Part shown: piece after piece, positions 1 to 6,321 of the stretch
How the letters are laid out: each line of letters opens with the position of its first letter
Position numbering within the stretch: the first letter of the stretch is position 1
Source: Clostridiales bacterium
Lineage (GTDB): Bacteria; Bacillota; Clostridia; Oscillospirales; Butyricicoccaceae
Length of the DNA: 8,465 bases
Direction of reading: 5' to 3'
NCBI GenBank assembly: GCA_019421385.1
Contig: JAHZFK010000042.1
Coordinates: forward strand, 9,420-17,884
The notes under the pieces: model-generated
The model's input: the letters and a program-made list of their open reading frames with translations, nothing else
What the model was told of the DNA's origin: nothing
Database searches by the model: none
Translations under genes and position numbers: made by a program

Positions 1-2
1 GT

Positions 3-212
3 GATCATCTCACGATCGACCTTTTGTTGCATTCGGATGTATGCAGTCTGGGACTGGACTTTATGCATGAACCGTATGCACAGTATACCATTAAGCCGCT
101 TTCCATTAACGGCTGTGAACCGTTTTTGCAGTTGGGCTATGTATTCAATCCAGAGCGTACGCTGTCAACACAGGCAAAATGGATTGTTGAGCATTTTTCC
201 AAAATGCTGTAA
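3..212 (+). CDS. LysR-type transcriptional regulator, C-terminal fragment (5' end outside window)
   Basis: This frame is open from the first bases and ends at a TAA at 210-212, giving the last 69 residues of a protein that starts upstream of the window. The pattern resembles the end of a LysR substrate-binding domain: a hydrophobic 'SDVCSLGLDFM' segment like the family's 'V..G.GI..' element, then a strand ending 'IKPLSING', a 'LQLGYVFNPERTLS' strand-turn, and a final helix 'AKWIVEHFSKML'. The DNA-binding helix-turn-helix would lie in the missing N-terminal part. It is co-oriented with the nik operon, and its stop lies 124 nt before the nikA start with no obvious terminator between. A T-N11-A dyad typical of LysR sites lies just downstream, so it may regulate nikA. 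The family call rests on pattern resemblance of a short piece; another alpha/beta ligand-binding regulator is possible. Confidence 0.6.
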   Translation, partial: DHLTIDLLLHSDVCSLGLDFMHEPYAQYTIKPLSINGCEPFLQLGYVFNPERTLSTQAKWIVEHFSKML

Positions 213-227
213 GTCGAAAAGTATGCT

Positions 228-242
228 ATAACGATTTGTTAT
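228..242. promoter_or_regulatory. Candidate LysR-type operator (T-N11-A dyad) upstream of nikA
   Basis: ATAAC and GTTAT form a perfect 5-bp inverted repeat around GATTT. This fits the LysR box rule T-N11-A (T229 and A241). The centre at 235 lies about 67 bp before the transcription start predicted from the -10 at 290-295, which is the usual place for the LysR recognition site at an activated promoter. The match and spacing are seen in the sequence; the binding protein is inferred from the LysR-like gene ending at 212. Confidence 0.45.
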
Positions 243-266
243 GGAACTCTATGCAAATTTTCCCTC

Positions 267-295
267 TGGTAAGCTTTTGCTAACTGATATATAAT
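267..295 (+). promoter_or_regulatory. Putative promoter of the nik operon
   Basis: A perfect TATAAT at 290-295 gives a predicted start near 302 and a leader of about 35 nt. The best -35 at 17-bp spacing, TGGTAA at 267-272, matches TTGACA at only three of six positions. A good -10 with a poor -35 suggests dependence on an activator, which fits the LysR-like dyad upstream. The ribosome binding site GGAGGG is at 327-332. Confidence 0.55.
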
Positions 296-336
296 GTACC
301 CCGTTGGCAAAACAACTTATTTTATTGGAGGGAAAT

Positions 337-1926
337 ATGAAAAAACGATTGGTGGCCGCTTTGATGAGCGGCGCGATGCTGCTCAGCGTACTGGGTGGCT
401 GTGGACAAAATGATGCAAATACAGTAGATGCGCAGACAGAAGAAAAGACTGAACTGGTATTTGTCAACTATCGTGATATCCGCGACCTGAATCCGCATCT
501 CTATGCGGGCGAGATGTATGCACAGAGCATGCTCTATGATACTCTTGTCAGCATAACAGATGACGGATATGAGGGTTGTTTGGCGGAAAGCTGGGAGATC
601 AGTGAGGACGGCAAGATTTACACTTTCCATATTCGGGATGGTGTGTACTTCTCGGATGGTACATTGTGTGATGCTAACGCAATTTTAGCCAATTTCAACG
701 CCATTATTGAAAACAAGGAACGTCATACGTGGTTGGAGATGATGAACCTGTTGGTCGGCGTTTCTGCGCCGGATGATTCGACTTTTGTCATTGAGTTGAG
801 TGAGGCGTATTATCCGATGCTGACGGAGTTAGGCTGTATTCGGCCGTTTGCCATGATTTCGCCTGCATGTATGATCGACGGCAGCACTAAGGACGGTGTA
901 AACGGTTATATCGGCACCAGCCCCTATGTGCTGACCGACTTTGTCACCGACGAATATGCAATCTTTGAGCGCAATGAAAACTACTGGGGCGAAGCGCCTG
1001 CGATTGAGAAAATCACGGTAAAGGTTATTCCGGATAATCAGACGCGCATTATGGCGCTGGAGTCAGGAGAAATTGACCTGATCTTTGGCAAGAACATGCT
1101 GGATGCAGACGCCATCAGCCAGTACATGGACAGTGACAAATTCACCGTCAGTCTGTCTGATCCGACATCTACGCGCCATATCGTACTCAATACCACACAT
1201 GAGATCTTGGGTGATTTGGCGGTGCGCCAAGCTTTGCAGCACGCAACTGACCGGCAAGCGATTTCGGACGGTGTGTTTTATGGCCTTGAGCAGCCTGCAG
1301 ATACGCTGTATGCAGAATCCGTGCCTTATTGCGATGTGGGTCTGGAACCGTATGAATATGATGCGGATCTGGCAGCGTCCATTCTGGATGAGGCTGGCTG
1401 GACGATGGGTGGCGACGGCATCCGCGAAAAGAACGGCACAAAGCTCGAGCTTGACCTCCTGTACAACAGCGATAGTGTAACCGAAAAGACCATCGCGGAA
1501 TATTTGCAGAGCGAATACCTTAAACTGGGCATTTCGCTCAATATTCATGGTGAAGAAGAACAGTCTTATCGTGACAATATGAAGGCTGGTAATTTTGAAA
1601 TGGTATTTAACATTTGCTGGGGTATGCCGTATGATCCACAGTCTTCGCTGGCGGCAATGCGTGCGCCGGTGTATGGTGATTATGCCGCGCAACAAGGCCT
1701 GGAGGACAAAGCAGAAATCGATCAGGCGATCACGAATATTCTGACTTCGACTGATGAGAACGAGCGGCAGGAACTATATACTTTTGTTCTGACTCGATTG
1801 CATGAGGATGCGGTATATATCCCGCTTACTTATGAGTGCAATAAAGCGTTATATACGTCTGATTTGCAGGGGGTGCATTTTGGTACCGATCAGTATGACG
1901 TACCGTTCGCTGATATGTATTTCTAA
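337..1926 (+). CDS. nikA: Nickel ABC transporter substrate-binding lipoprotein NikA
   Basis: A 529-residue family 5 extracellular solute-binding protein that should capture a nickel chelate outside the membrane and pass it to NikBC. The start at 337 is chosen for GGAGGGA at 327-333 and because it begins a lipoprotein signal: MKKR, a hydrophobic core, then lipobox L19-G20-G21-C22, with C22 the lipidated residue. The mature protein follows E. coli NikA closely by recall, including 'LNPHLYAGEMYAQSM', 'SEDGKIYTFHIRDGV', 'RNENYWGE.PAI.KIT' and 'QADTL...SVPY'-like blocks. Residues matching the E. coli nickel-chelate pocket are present: R129 and W132 in RHTWLE, R169 in RPF, and W428 and Y432 in WGMPYDP. 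The loop position of E. coli His416 appears to be Y446, so histidine ligation is probably absent. The close overall match favours nickel over a general peptide ligand, but the exact cargo cannot be read from sequence. Confidence 0.88.
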   Translation: MKKRLVAALMSGAMLLSVLGGCGQNDANTVDAQTEEKTELVFVNYRDIRDLNPHLYAGEMYAQSMLYDTLVSITDDGYEGCLAESWEISEDGKIYTFHIRDGVYFSDGTLCDANAILANFNAIIENKERHTWLEMMNLLVGVSAPDDSTFVIELSEAYYPMLTELGCIRPFAMISPACMIDGSTKDGVNGYIGTSPYVLTDFVTDEYAIFERNENYWGEAPAIEKITVKVIPDNQTRIMALESGEIDLIFGKNMLDADAISQYMDSDKFTVSLSDPTSTRHIVLNTTHEILGDLAVRQALQHATDRQAISDGVFYGLEQPADTLYAESVPYCDVGLEPYEYDADLAASILDEAGWTMGGDGIREKNGTKLELDLLYNSDSVTEKTIAEYLQSEYLKLGISLNIHGEEEQSYRDNMKAGNFEMVFNICWGMPYDPQSSLAAMRAPVYGDYAAQQGLEDKAEIDQAITNILTSTDENERQELYTFVLTRLHEDAVYIPLTYECNKALYTSDLQGVHFGTDQYDVPFADMYF

Positions 1927-1945
1927 ACAATTCAGTCGATTGCTT

Positions 1946-1980
1946 CCACGGGCCGCTTCAAAAAGAAGCGGCCCGCGTGG
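1946..1980 (+). promoter_or_regulatory. Intercistronic hairpin between nikA and nikB
   Basis: An 11-bp perfect GC-rich stem (1949-1959 CGGGCCGCTTC with 1965-1975) closes an AAAAA loop. It is extended by CCA/TGG past a 2-nt bulge at 1976-1977. No run of T follows, so it is not a standard terminator. The likely role is 3' protection of the nikA message and reduced expression of the downstream permease genes, as is common after binding-protein genes in ABC operons. The structure is seen in the sequence; the role is inferred. Confidence 0.7.
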
Positions 1981-2010
1981 CGACAGGTGGTATTTGGAAA
2001 AGGAGCTTGC

Positions 2011-2949
2011 ATGAAACGATATGTGGTAAGGCGGATACTGATGGCGGTGCCGCTGCTGCTGGCCATCTCTTTTATTTGTTTTCTGTTCATCAATCTGATT
2101 CCGTCTAATCCAGCGGAGGTGGCGCTGCGTGTACAGCAGATGCCGGTGATTACCGAGGAAGCCATTGCTGAGATGGAAGCGATGCTGGGACTGAACAAAC
2201 CGTTCCTGATCCGGTATGTGGACTGGTTAGTTGGATGCCTGCACGGCGATTTTGGAATCAGCTATGTCAATCCGGCGCGTACGGTAGCGAGTGAGCTCAT
2301 GCGTTCGCTGCCGGCGACCTTGCAGCTGGCCGGTGCATCGTTTGTCATTGTTGTAGTGCTGAGTATCCCGATCGGATTTCTCTGCGCTGTATATAAGGAC
2401 GGATGGTTTGATAAGATCATGCGCGGTGTAGTTTTTATTACGACCGCGATGCCTGCTTATTGGGTGGGACTACTGCTGATGTGGGGCGTGGGTGTCAAGC
2501 TGGGATGGCTGCCAACAAACGGCAGTGGCACATGGAAACATTTGCTCCTGCCAGCATTCACCGTAGCACTCAGCTATATTTCTACCTATATTCGTCTGAT
2601 TCGAAACAATATGCTGGAAAACATGAAGCAGGACTATGTGCTATATGCCAATGTGCGCGGTCTGCCGCAAAAAGCGATTTTGGTCAAGCACATTTTGAAA
2701 AACTCGATGCACACCTGCATTGTGGCGATGGGCATGAGCATTCCACAACTGATTTCTGGTACAATCGTGGTGGAAAACGTGTTTTCATGGCCGGGGCTGG
2801 GAACGCTTTGCATCAGCTCGATTTTCAACCGTGATTATCCGGTCATTCAGACCTATGTACTGCTGATCGGTGTACTGTTTGTTGTATTCAATCTGCTGTT
2901 TGACATTTTGCAGACTGTATCCGATCCGCGACTGAGAAAGGAGGATTAA
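2011..2949 (+). CDS. nikB: Nickel ABC transporter permease NikB
   Basis: A 312-residue inner-membrane permease of the DppB/OppB/NikB type that pairs with NikC to form the translocation path. The start at 2011 is preceded by GGAAAAGGAG (about 1995-2004). The N-terminal 'MKRYVVRRIL' leads into a first membrane helix (about 9-30). It has the family's soluble 'MLGLNKPFLIRYVDWL...HGDFGIS' segment (58-84), 'LPATLQLAGASF' (100-111), and the EAA loop that contacts the ATPase at about 209-232 ('YVLYANVRGLPQKAI'). The C-terminal end carries 'VVENVFSWPGLGTL' and 'IFNRDYPVIQ' (271-280), the latter also found in E. coli NikB. About six membrane segments are expected. It lies 84 nt after nikA, beyond a hairpin, and 3 nt before nikC. 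Confidence 0.88.
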   Translation: MKRYVVRRILMAVPLLLAISFICFLFINLIPSNPAEVALRVQQMPVITEEAIAEMEAMLGLNKPFLIRYVDWLVGCLHGDFGISYVNPARTVASELMRSLPATLQLAGASFVIVVVLSIPIGFLCAVYKDGWFDKIMRGVVFITTAMPAYWVGLLLMWGVGVKLGWLPTNGSGTWKHLLLPAFTVALSYISTYIRLIRNNMLENMKQDYVLYANVRGLPQKAILVKHILKNSMHTCIVAMGMSIPQLISGTIVVENVFSWPGLGTLCISSIFNRDYPVIQTYVLLIGVLFVVFNLLFDILQTVSDPRLRKED

Positions 2950-2952
2950 CTC

Positions 2953-3777
2953 TTGCTGAAAAGGCTGTTACATAATCGCATTGCAGTTGGGACAATCGGG
3001 GTCGTTTTACTGGTTGCACTGATCGGCATTTTTGCACCCGTTGTGGCGCCGAACGATCCGTATGAGACCAATATTTTGAACAAATTTGCGGAATATAGCT
3101 TGGAGTATCCACTTGGGACAGATCAGCTCGGCCGCTGCGTGCTCTCGCGCATGATCTATGGCATCCGTCCGACTTTGGGACTTGCGCTGCTGACCATGCT
3201 AGGCACTATTGGCTTGGGCGCTCTGCTGGGCATCATGGCGGGGTACTTCCGAGGCGCAGTCGAGGAAGTAATCATGCGCGTGGTGGACGTAATGCTGTCG
3301 TTCCCCAGCCAGATCATGGTGTTTGCGGTGGTAGCGCTGCTGGGCGTGAGCGTGCAAAACGTGATTATCGCCAATGTGTTCATCAAATGGGCGTGGTATG
3401 CGCGTATGATTCGCACAGGTGTTATGCAGTACCGAGACTGCAACTTTGTGCGCTTTTCCCGCTGCGTGGGCATGCCTGAGCGATTCGTTCTGTTCCGCCA
3501 TCTGCTGCCTTCGATCACATCCGATCTGGCGGTGCTTGCATCGCTGGACGTTGGCTGGGCAATCATCAACATTTCCACGTTATCTTTCTTGAGTCTCGGT
3601 GTGCAGGCGCCTACGCCTGAGTGGGGTGCGATGCTCAACGAAGCCAAGGAAGTGCTGACCAGCAACCCCACGCAGATGATTGCCCCGGGCATTGCCATTG
3701 TGGTTCTGGTATGCTGTTTTAATCTGATGGGAGACGCGCTGCGTGATGTATTGGATCCGAAGGAGGTAGAAGCATGA
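2953..3777 (+). CDS. nikC: Nickel ABC transporter permease NikC
   Basis: A 274-residue DppC/OppC/NikC-type permease, the partner of NikB. The TTG start at 2953 is supported by AAAGGAGGA at 2937-2945, eight bases upstream, and by the family's short N-terminal 'LLHNR.A' tail before the first helix (about 10-32). Typical blocks are 'YPLGTDQLGRCVLSRMIYG' (52-70), 'MRVVDVMLSFPSQI' (108-121), 'KWAWYARMIRTGVM' (145-158), an EAA loop around 164-187 ('FVRFSRCVGMPERFVLFRHL'), 'LSFLSLGVQAPTPEWGAML' (210-228) and 'NLMGDALRDVLDP' (257-269). 'WAWYARM' and 'APTPEWGAM' resemble E. coli NikC. Its stop overlaps the nikD start by 4 nt (ATGA, 3774-3777), indicating translational coupling. Confidence 0.88.
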   Translation: MLKRLLHNRIAVGTIGVVLLVALIGIFAPVVAPNDPYETNILNKFAEYSLEYPLGTDQLGRCVLSRMIYGIRPTLGLALLTMLGTIGLGALLGIMAGYFRGAVEEVIMRVVDVMLSFPSQIMVFAVVALLGVSVQNVIIANVFIKWAWYARMIRTGVMQYRDCNFVRFSRCVGMPERFVLFRHLLPSITSDLAVLASLDVGWAIINISTLSFLSLGVQAPTPEWGAMLNEAKEVLTSNPTQMIAPGIAIVVLVCCFNLMGDALRDVLDPKEVEA

Positions 3778-4604
3778 AGCCGGTATTGGAATTGCAGGAT
3801 TTGCGAGTAACACTGCATCAGCGCAAACAGCAAACGCCGCTGGTGCGCGGAGTGTCATTTTCGGTTGCGCCCGGGGAGTGTCTCGGGATTCTGGGCGAAT
3901 CGGGAAGCGGTAAGAGCATGTCGATTAAAGCTGCAATGGGATTGCTCGACAAGAACTTTCACGTTTCGGGCAGCGTACGCTTTCAGGGCGAGGAACTGCT
4001 CGGCAAAAGCGCGGAAGAGCTGCGTCGTCTGCGTGGCGGTAAGGTGGGCATCGTGCTGCAAAATCCGATGACCTGCTTTGACCCGCTTTACCGTGTGGGT
4101 GCGCAGATTGCCGAAACCTTTGCAGCACACACCGACTGGAGTGCGAACGAGATACGGTTGCGCTCACTCGCGCTGCTGGAAAAAATGCGCATCCGGAATG
4201 CAGAGGAGATTCTTGAAAAATATCCGCATCAGCTGTCCGGCGGCATGTTGCAGCGCATCATGATCGGCATTGCAACCGCGATGACACCCGAACTGCTCAT
4301 CGCGGATGAGCCGACCACGGCCATTGATGCGATTACACAGTTTGAAATCCTCGATGAGCTTGTGCGTATTAAGAAGAGTCATCATGTTGCAATGCTGTTT
4401 ATTTCACACGACTTGAACGCAATTTCGCGCGTAGCGGATCATATTGTGGTGCTCAATCAAGGGTGCGTTGCGGATCGGGGCGATTTTGCCCATATTTTGC
4501 ACCATGCGGAAGACCCATACACACGTCTGCTAGTGGAAAAGCGCGCGGCGGTGATGCGGCGTTACCGTGCGGCACTGGAGCGGAAAGGAGAGCGCGCATG
4601 CTGA
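3774..4604 (+). CDS. nikD: Nickel ABC transporter ATP-binding protein NikD
   Basis: A 276-residue cytoplasmic ATPase of the DppD/OppD/NikD type that energises NikBC together with NikE. All ATPase motifs are intact: Walker A GESGSGKS (41-48), Q-loop Q96 in VLQNPMTCFDP, signature LSGGM (154-158), Walker B LLIADEP with catalytic E179, D-loop around 183-185, and switch histidine H212 in FISHD. 'QNPMT.FDP' and 'ADEPTTAID' are typical of the NikD branch. The C-terminus has 'DPYTRLL' (247-253) but ends in an Arg-rich tail, without the Cys-rich extension seen in OppD/DppD. The start at 3774 has AAGGAGGT at 3760-3767. The gene overlaps nikC by 4 nt and nikE by 7 nt. Confidence 0.88.
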   Translation: MKPVLELQDLRVTLHQRKQQTPLVRGVSFSVAPGECLGILGESGSGKSMSIKAAMGLLDKNFHVSGSVRFQGEELLGKSAEELRRLRGGKVGIVLQNPMTCFDPLYRVGAQIAETFAAHTDWSANEIRLRSLALLEKMRIRNAEEILEKYPHQLSGGMLQRIMIGIATAMTPELLIADEPTTAIDAITQFEILDELVRIKKSHHVAMLFISHDLNAISRVADHIVVLNQGCVADRGDFAHILHHAEDPYTRLLVEKRAAVMRRYRAALERKGERAC

Positions 4605-5395
4605 AGCTGGATCATGTCTGTGTCAGCTTTCGAAGTGAACGACAGGATAAGATCTTCGGTCATACCAGACAGCAGGTATTATTTGATGTATCGCTTGAGG
4701 TTCGAAAGGGGACTTGTCTGGGTATTCTGGGCGAGTCCGGCAGCGGAAAAAGTACGATGGGACGCGTGATGTGTGGCCTGCTCAAGCCGGACAGCGGTGA
4801 GGCGGTACTGGATGGTATGCCGGTATATGCTTCGCGGGCGGGACGACGCAATTTGCAGAACAAGCTCAGCGTGGTTTTTCAGGATTATACCACTTCGGCA
4901 AATCCGCGTTTTCGCGTGCGCGACATCATCAGGGAAGGCCTGACCGTGCGCGAGCGGCGTGAGTGCGTGCGGCTGGATCGCAGGAAAGAAATCAGCAATC
5001 TGCTCGAGCTGGTGGGGTTGCCTGCCGCGTTTGCCGATCGTTTTCCGCATGAGTTGTCCGGTGGGCAGCTGCAGCGCGTGTGCATCGCGCGCGCGGTAGC
5101 ATGCAAACCGGAGGTCATTTTGTTTGATGAAGCGATTTCTTCGCTGGATGCGCATACGCAGGTGCAGGTGATGGATCTGTTGCGTGATCTTAAAGATAAG
5201 CTGGGCCTGACATACGTGTTCATTACACATGACCTGACTGCAATCACTTACCTGTGCGACGACGTGCTGTTTCTTTATCGGGGGCGCGTGACCGAATATC
5301 TGCCAGTGTCATGTATCGGTGATGCAACCGACAGCTATGCGCGGCGGTTGCTGGAGTCCATTGTGGTATTCGAGGATGAGGAGGCGGCCGGATGA
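4598..5395 (+). CDS. nikE: Nickel ABC transporter ATP-binding protein NikE
   Basis: A 265-residue second ATPase of the importer, the partner of NikD. The start at 4598 is chosen because GGAAAGGAG lies at 4582-4590 and the protein then begins with the usual ABC strand 'MLKLDHVCVSF'; the frame is open further upstream but that part only shadows nikD. Motifs: Walker A GESGSGKS (45-52), Q-loop Q95 in VVFQDYTTSANPR, signature LSGGQ (153-157), Walker B VILFDE (173-178) followed by AISSLD, and H211 in ITHD. The 'DEAISSLD' form, in place of the commoner 'DEPTSALD', and 'FQD...S.NPR' match E. coli NikE by recall. It overlaps nikD by 7 nt and the deacylase gene by 4 nt (ATGA), which suggests tightly coupled translation. 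Confidence 0.87.
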   Translation: MLKLDHVCVSFRSERQDKIFGHTRQQVLFDVSLEVRKGTCLGILGESGSGKSTMGRVMCGLLKPDSGEAVLDGMPVYASRAGRRNLQNKLSVVFQDYTTSANPRFRVRDIIREGLTVRERRECVRLDRRKEISNLLELVGLPAAFADRFPHELSGGQLQRVCIARAVACKPEVILFDEAISSLDAHTQVQVMDLLRDLKDKLGLTYVFITHDLTAITYLCDDVLFLYRGRVTEYLPVSCIGDATDSYARRLLESIVVFEDEEAAG

Positions 5396-6321
5396 AGCTT
5401 TGTGGCATTGATATACAGCCGGGCGAAAAAAAACGGATGGTTCTGCCGGCGGAAGGCATTCCGCCGCTGGAGGTTATACTGTTTTGCGGTGCGCATCCCG
5501 GCAAAACGCTGGTTGTGACAGCGGGCGTGCATGGCTGCGAGTATGTCGGTGTGGAAGCACTGCGGCGGCTTTCAGAAGTGCTGCAACCCGATTTGATGCA
5601 CGGAAACGTCATTTTGCTTCCACTGGTCAATCCGGAAGGATTTTACGCCGGCGCAAAGAGAATTGTTCCGTCCGACGGCATCAATTTAAATCGTGCTTTC
5701 CCGGGAGATCCTGAAGGCAGTGCATCCGCGCGTATCGCCGCGGCGATCGAGCGACTGGTCTATCCGCATGCTGATCTGCTGGTCGATCTGCACGGCGGCG
5801 ACTGCAATGAGCAGTTGTGTCCGCTAGTGTTTTGTCCGGTGGCAGGAGAGACTTGGGTGAACGAGCGCGCAGCAGAGGCGGCGCGCGTGCTGGATGTACC
5901 GTATCGCGTGCGCTCAACTGCGAAAAACGGCTTGTACAGCTGGGCGGTACAGTGCGGCATTCCCGCACTGCTGGTTGAGCGCGGTGGGCAGGGACAATGG
6001 TCAGAAGAAGAAGTTTCCGCCTGCATGCGGGATGTGCGGGCACTGCTCACGCATCTGCACATTCTGAGCGGAAATGGCCCGGTGCAAAAGCAAACCGAAA
6101 TTGCGCAAGCAATCTATGAAGAAGCGCCGTTTGACGGCTTCTGGTATCCGCGGACGGCAGCGGGCGTACATGTTTTGCAAGGCGAATTGCTCGGCAGGCT
6201 GCAAGCTACGGACGGCAGTGTGTATGAAGTGCGTGCATCCTTTGCAGGGGTGACACTGTATTACACCACAGCGCTTGGTGTGCATGCGGGTGATGCGCTG
6301 GTCGCATACGGCAGTGCGTAG
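5392..6321 (+). CDS. Zinc-dependent deacylase, succinylglutamate desuccinylase/aspartoacylase family (COG3608-like, M14 fold)
   Basis: A 309-residue cytoplasmic enzyme (no signal peptide) expected to cleave an amide or N-acyl bond with one zinc ion. Zinc ligands are H47 and E50 in 'GVHGCE' and H134 in 'DLHGGD'. 'DGINLNRAFPG' (95-105) followed by 'GS.SARIA' supplies the family's substrate-binding Asn/Arg (R101 and R114 are candidates). E196 in 'LLVERGG' is the likely general base. Residues about 240-308 form the C-terminal beta-sandwich typical of COG3608 ('FDGFWYP', 'GELLGRL', 'GVHAGDALVAYG'). It starts inside the nikE stop with GAGGAGG at 5378-5384, so it is made with the importer. Acting on an imported chelator or its acylated breakdown product is an inference; true aspartoacylase, AstE or murein-peptide amidase activity cannot be excluded. 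The substrate is unknown. Confidence 0.82.
   Translation: MKLCGIDIQPGEKKRMVLPAEGIPPLEVILFCGAHPGKTLVVTAGVHGCEYVGVEALRRLSEVLQPDLMHGNVILLPLVNPEGFYAGAKRIVPSDGINLNRAFPGDPEGSASARIAAAIERLVYPHADLLVDLHGGDCNEQLCPLVFCPVAGETWVNERAAEAARVLDVPYRVRSTAKNGLYSWAVQCGIPALLVERGGQGQWSEEEVSACMRDVRALLTHLHILSGNGPVQKQTEIAQAIYEEAPFDGFWYPRTAAGVHVLQGELLGRLQATDGSVYEVRASFAGVTLYYTTALGVHAGDALVAYGSA

Noticed and set aside
1..231. Plus-strand frame 1 opening the window (76 codons)
   Set aside because: It overlaps the frame ending at 212, whose product has the regular strand-helix pattern of a LysR tail. Frame 1 gives a Cys/Met/Arg-rich sequence without a pattern.
221..244. Possible NikR operator starting with GTATG at 221
   Set aside because: The E. 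coli-type site needs GTATGA-N16-TCATAC; the second half-site is absent, and the dyad here is ATAAC/GTTAT with a 5-nt centre.
1063..1695. Minus-strand open frame of 210 codons within nikA
   Set aside because: It lies antisense to a clearly conserved coding region, has no family features, and is rich in His, Arg and Cys as expected of a shadow frame.
3156..3833. Minus-strand open frame of 225 codons over nikC and the nikD start
   Set aside because: It is antisense to conserved permease sequence, is Ser/Thr/Arg-rich without domain features, and crosses a coupled gene junction.
4679..5230. Minus-strand open frame of 183 codons within nikE
   Set aside because: It is antisense to intact Walker and signature motifs and shows no recognisable protein pattern.
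337..5395. Assignment of the importer as a general dipeptide/oligopeptide (Dpp/Opp) transporter
   Set aside because: The nikABCDE gene order, the NikA pocket residues, NikB 'IFNRDYPVIQ', and NikE 'DEAISSLD' all fit the nickel branch better, although the exact ligand remains unproven.
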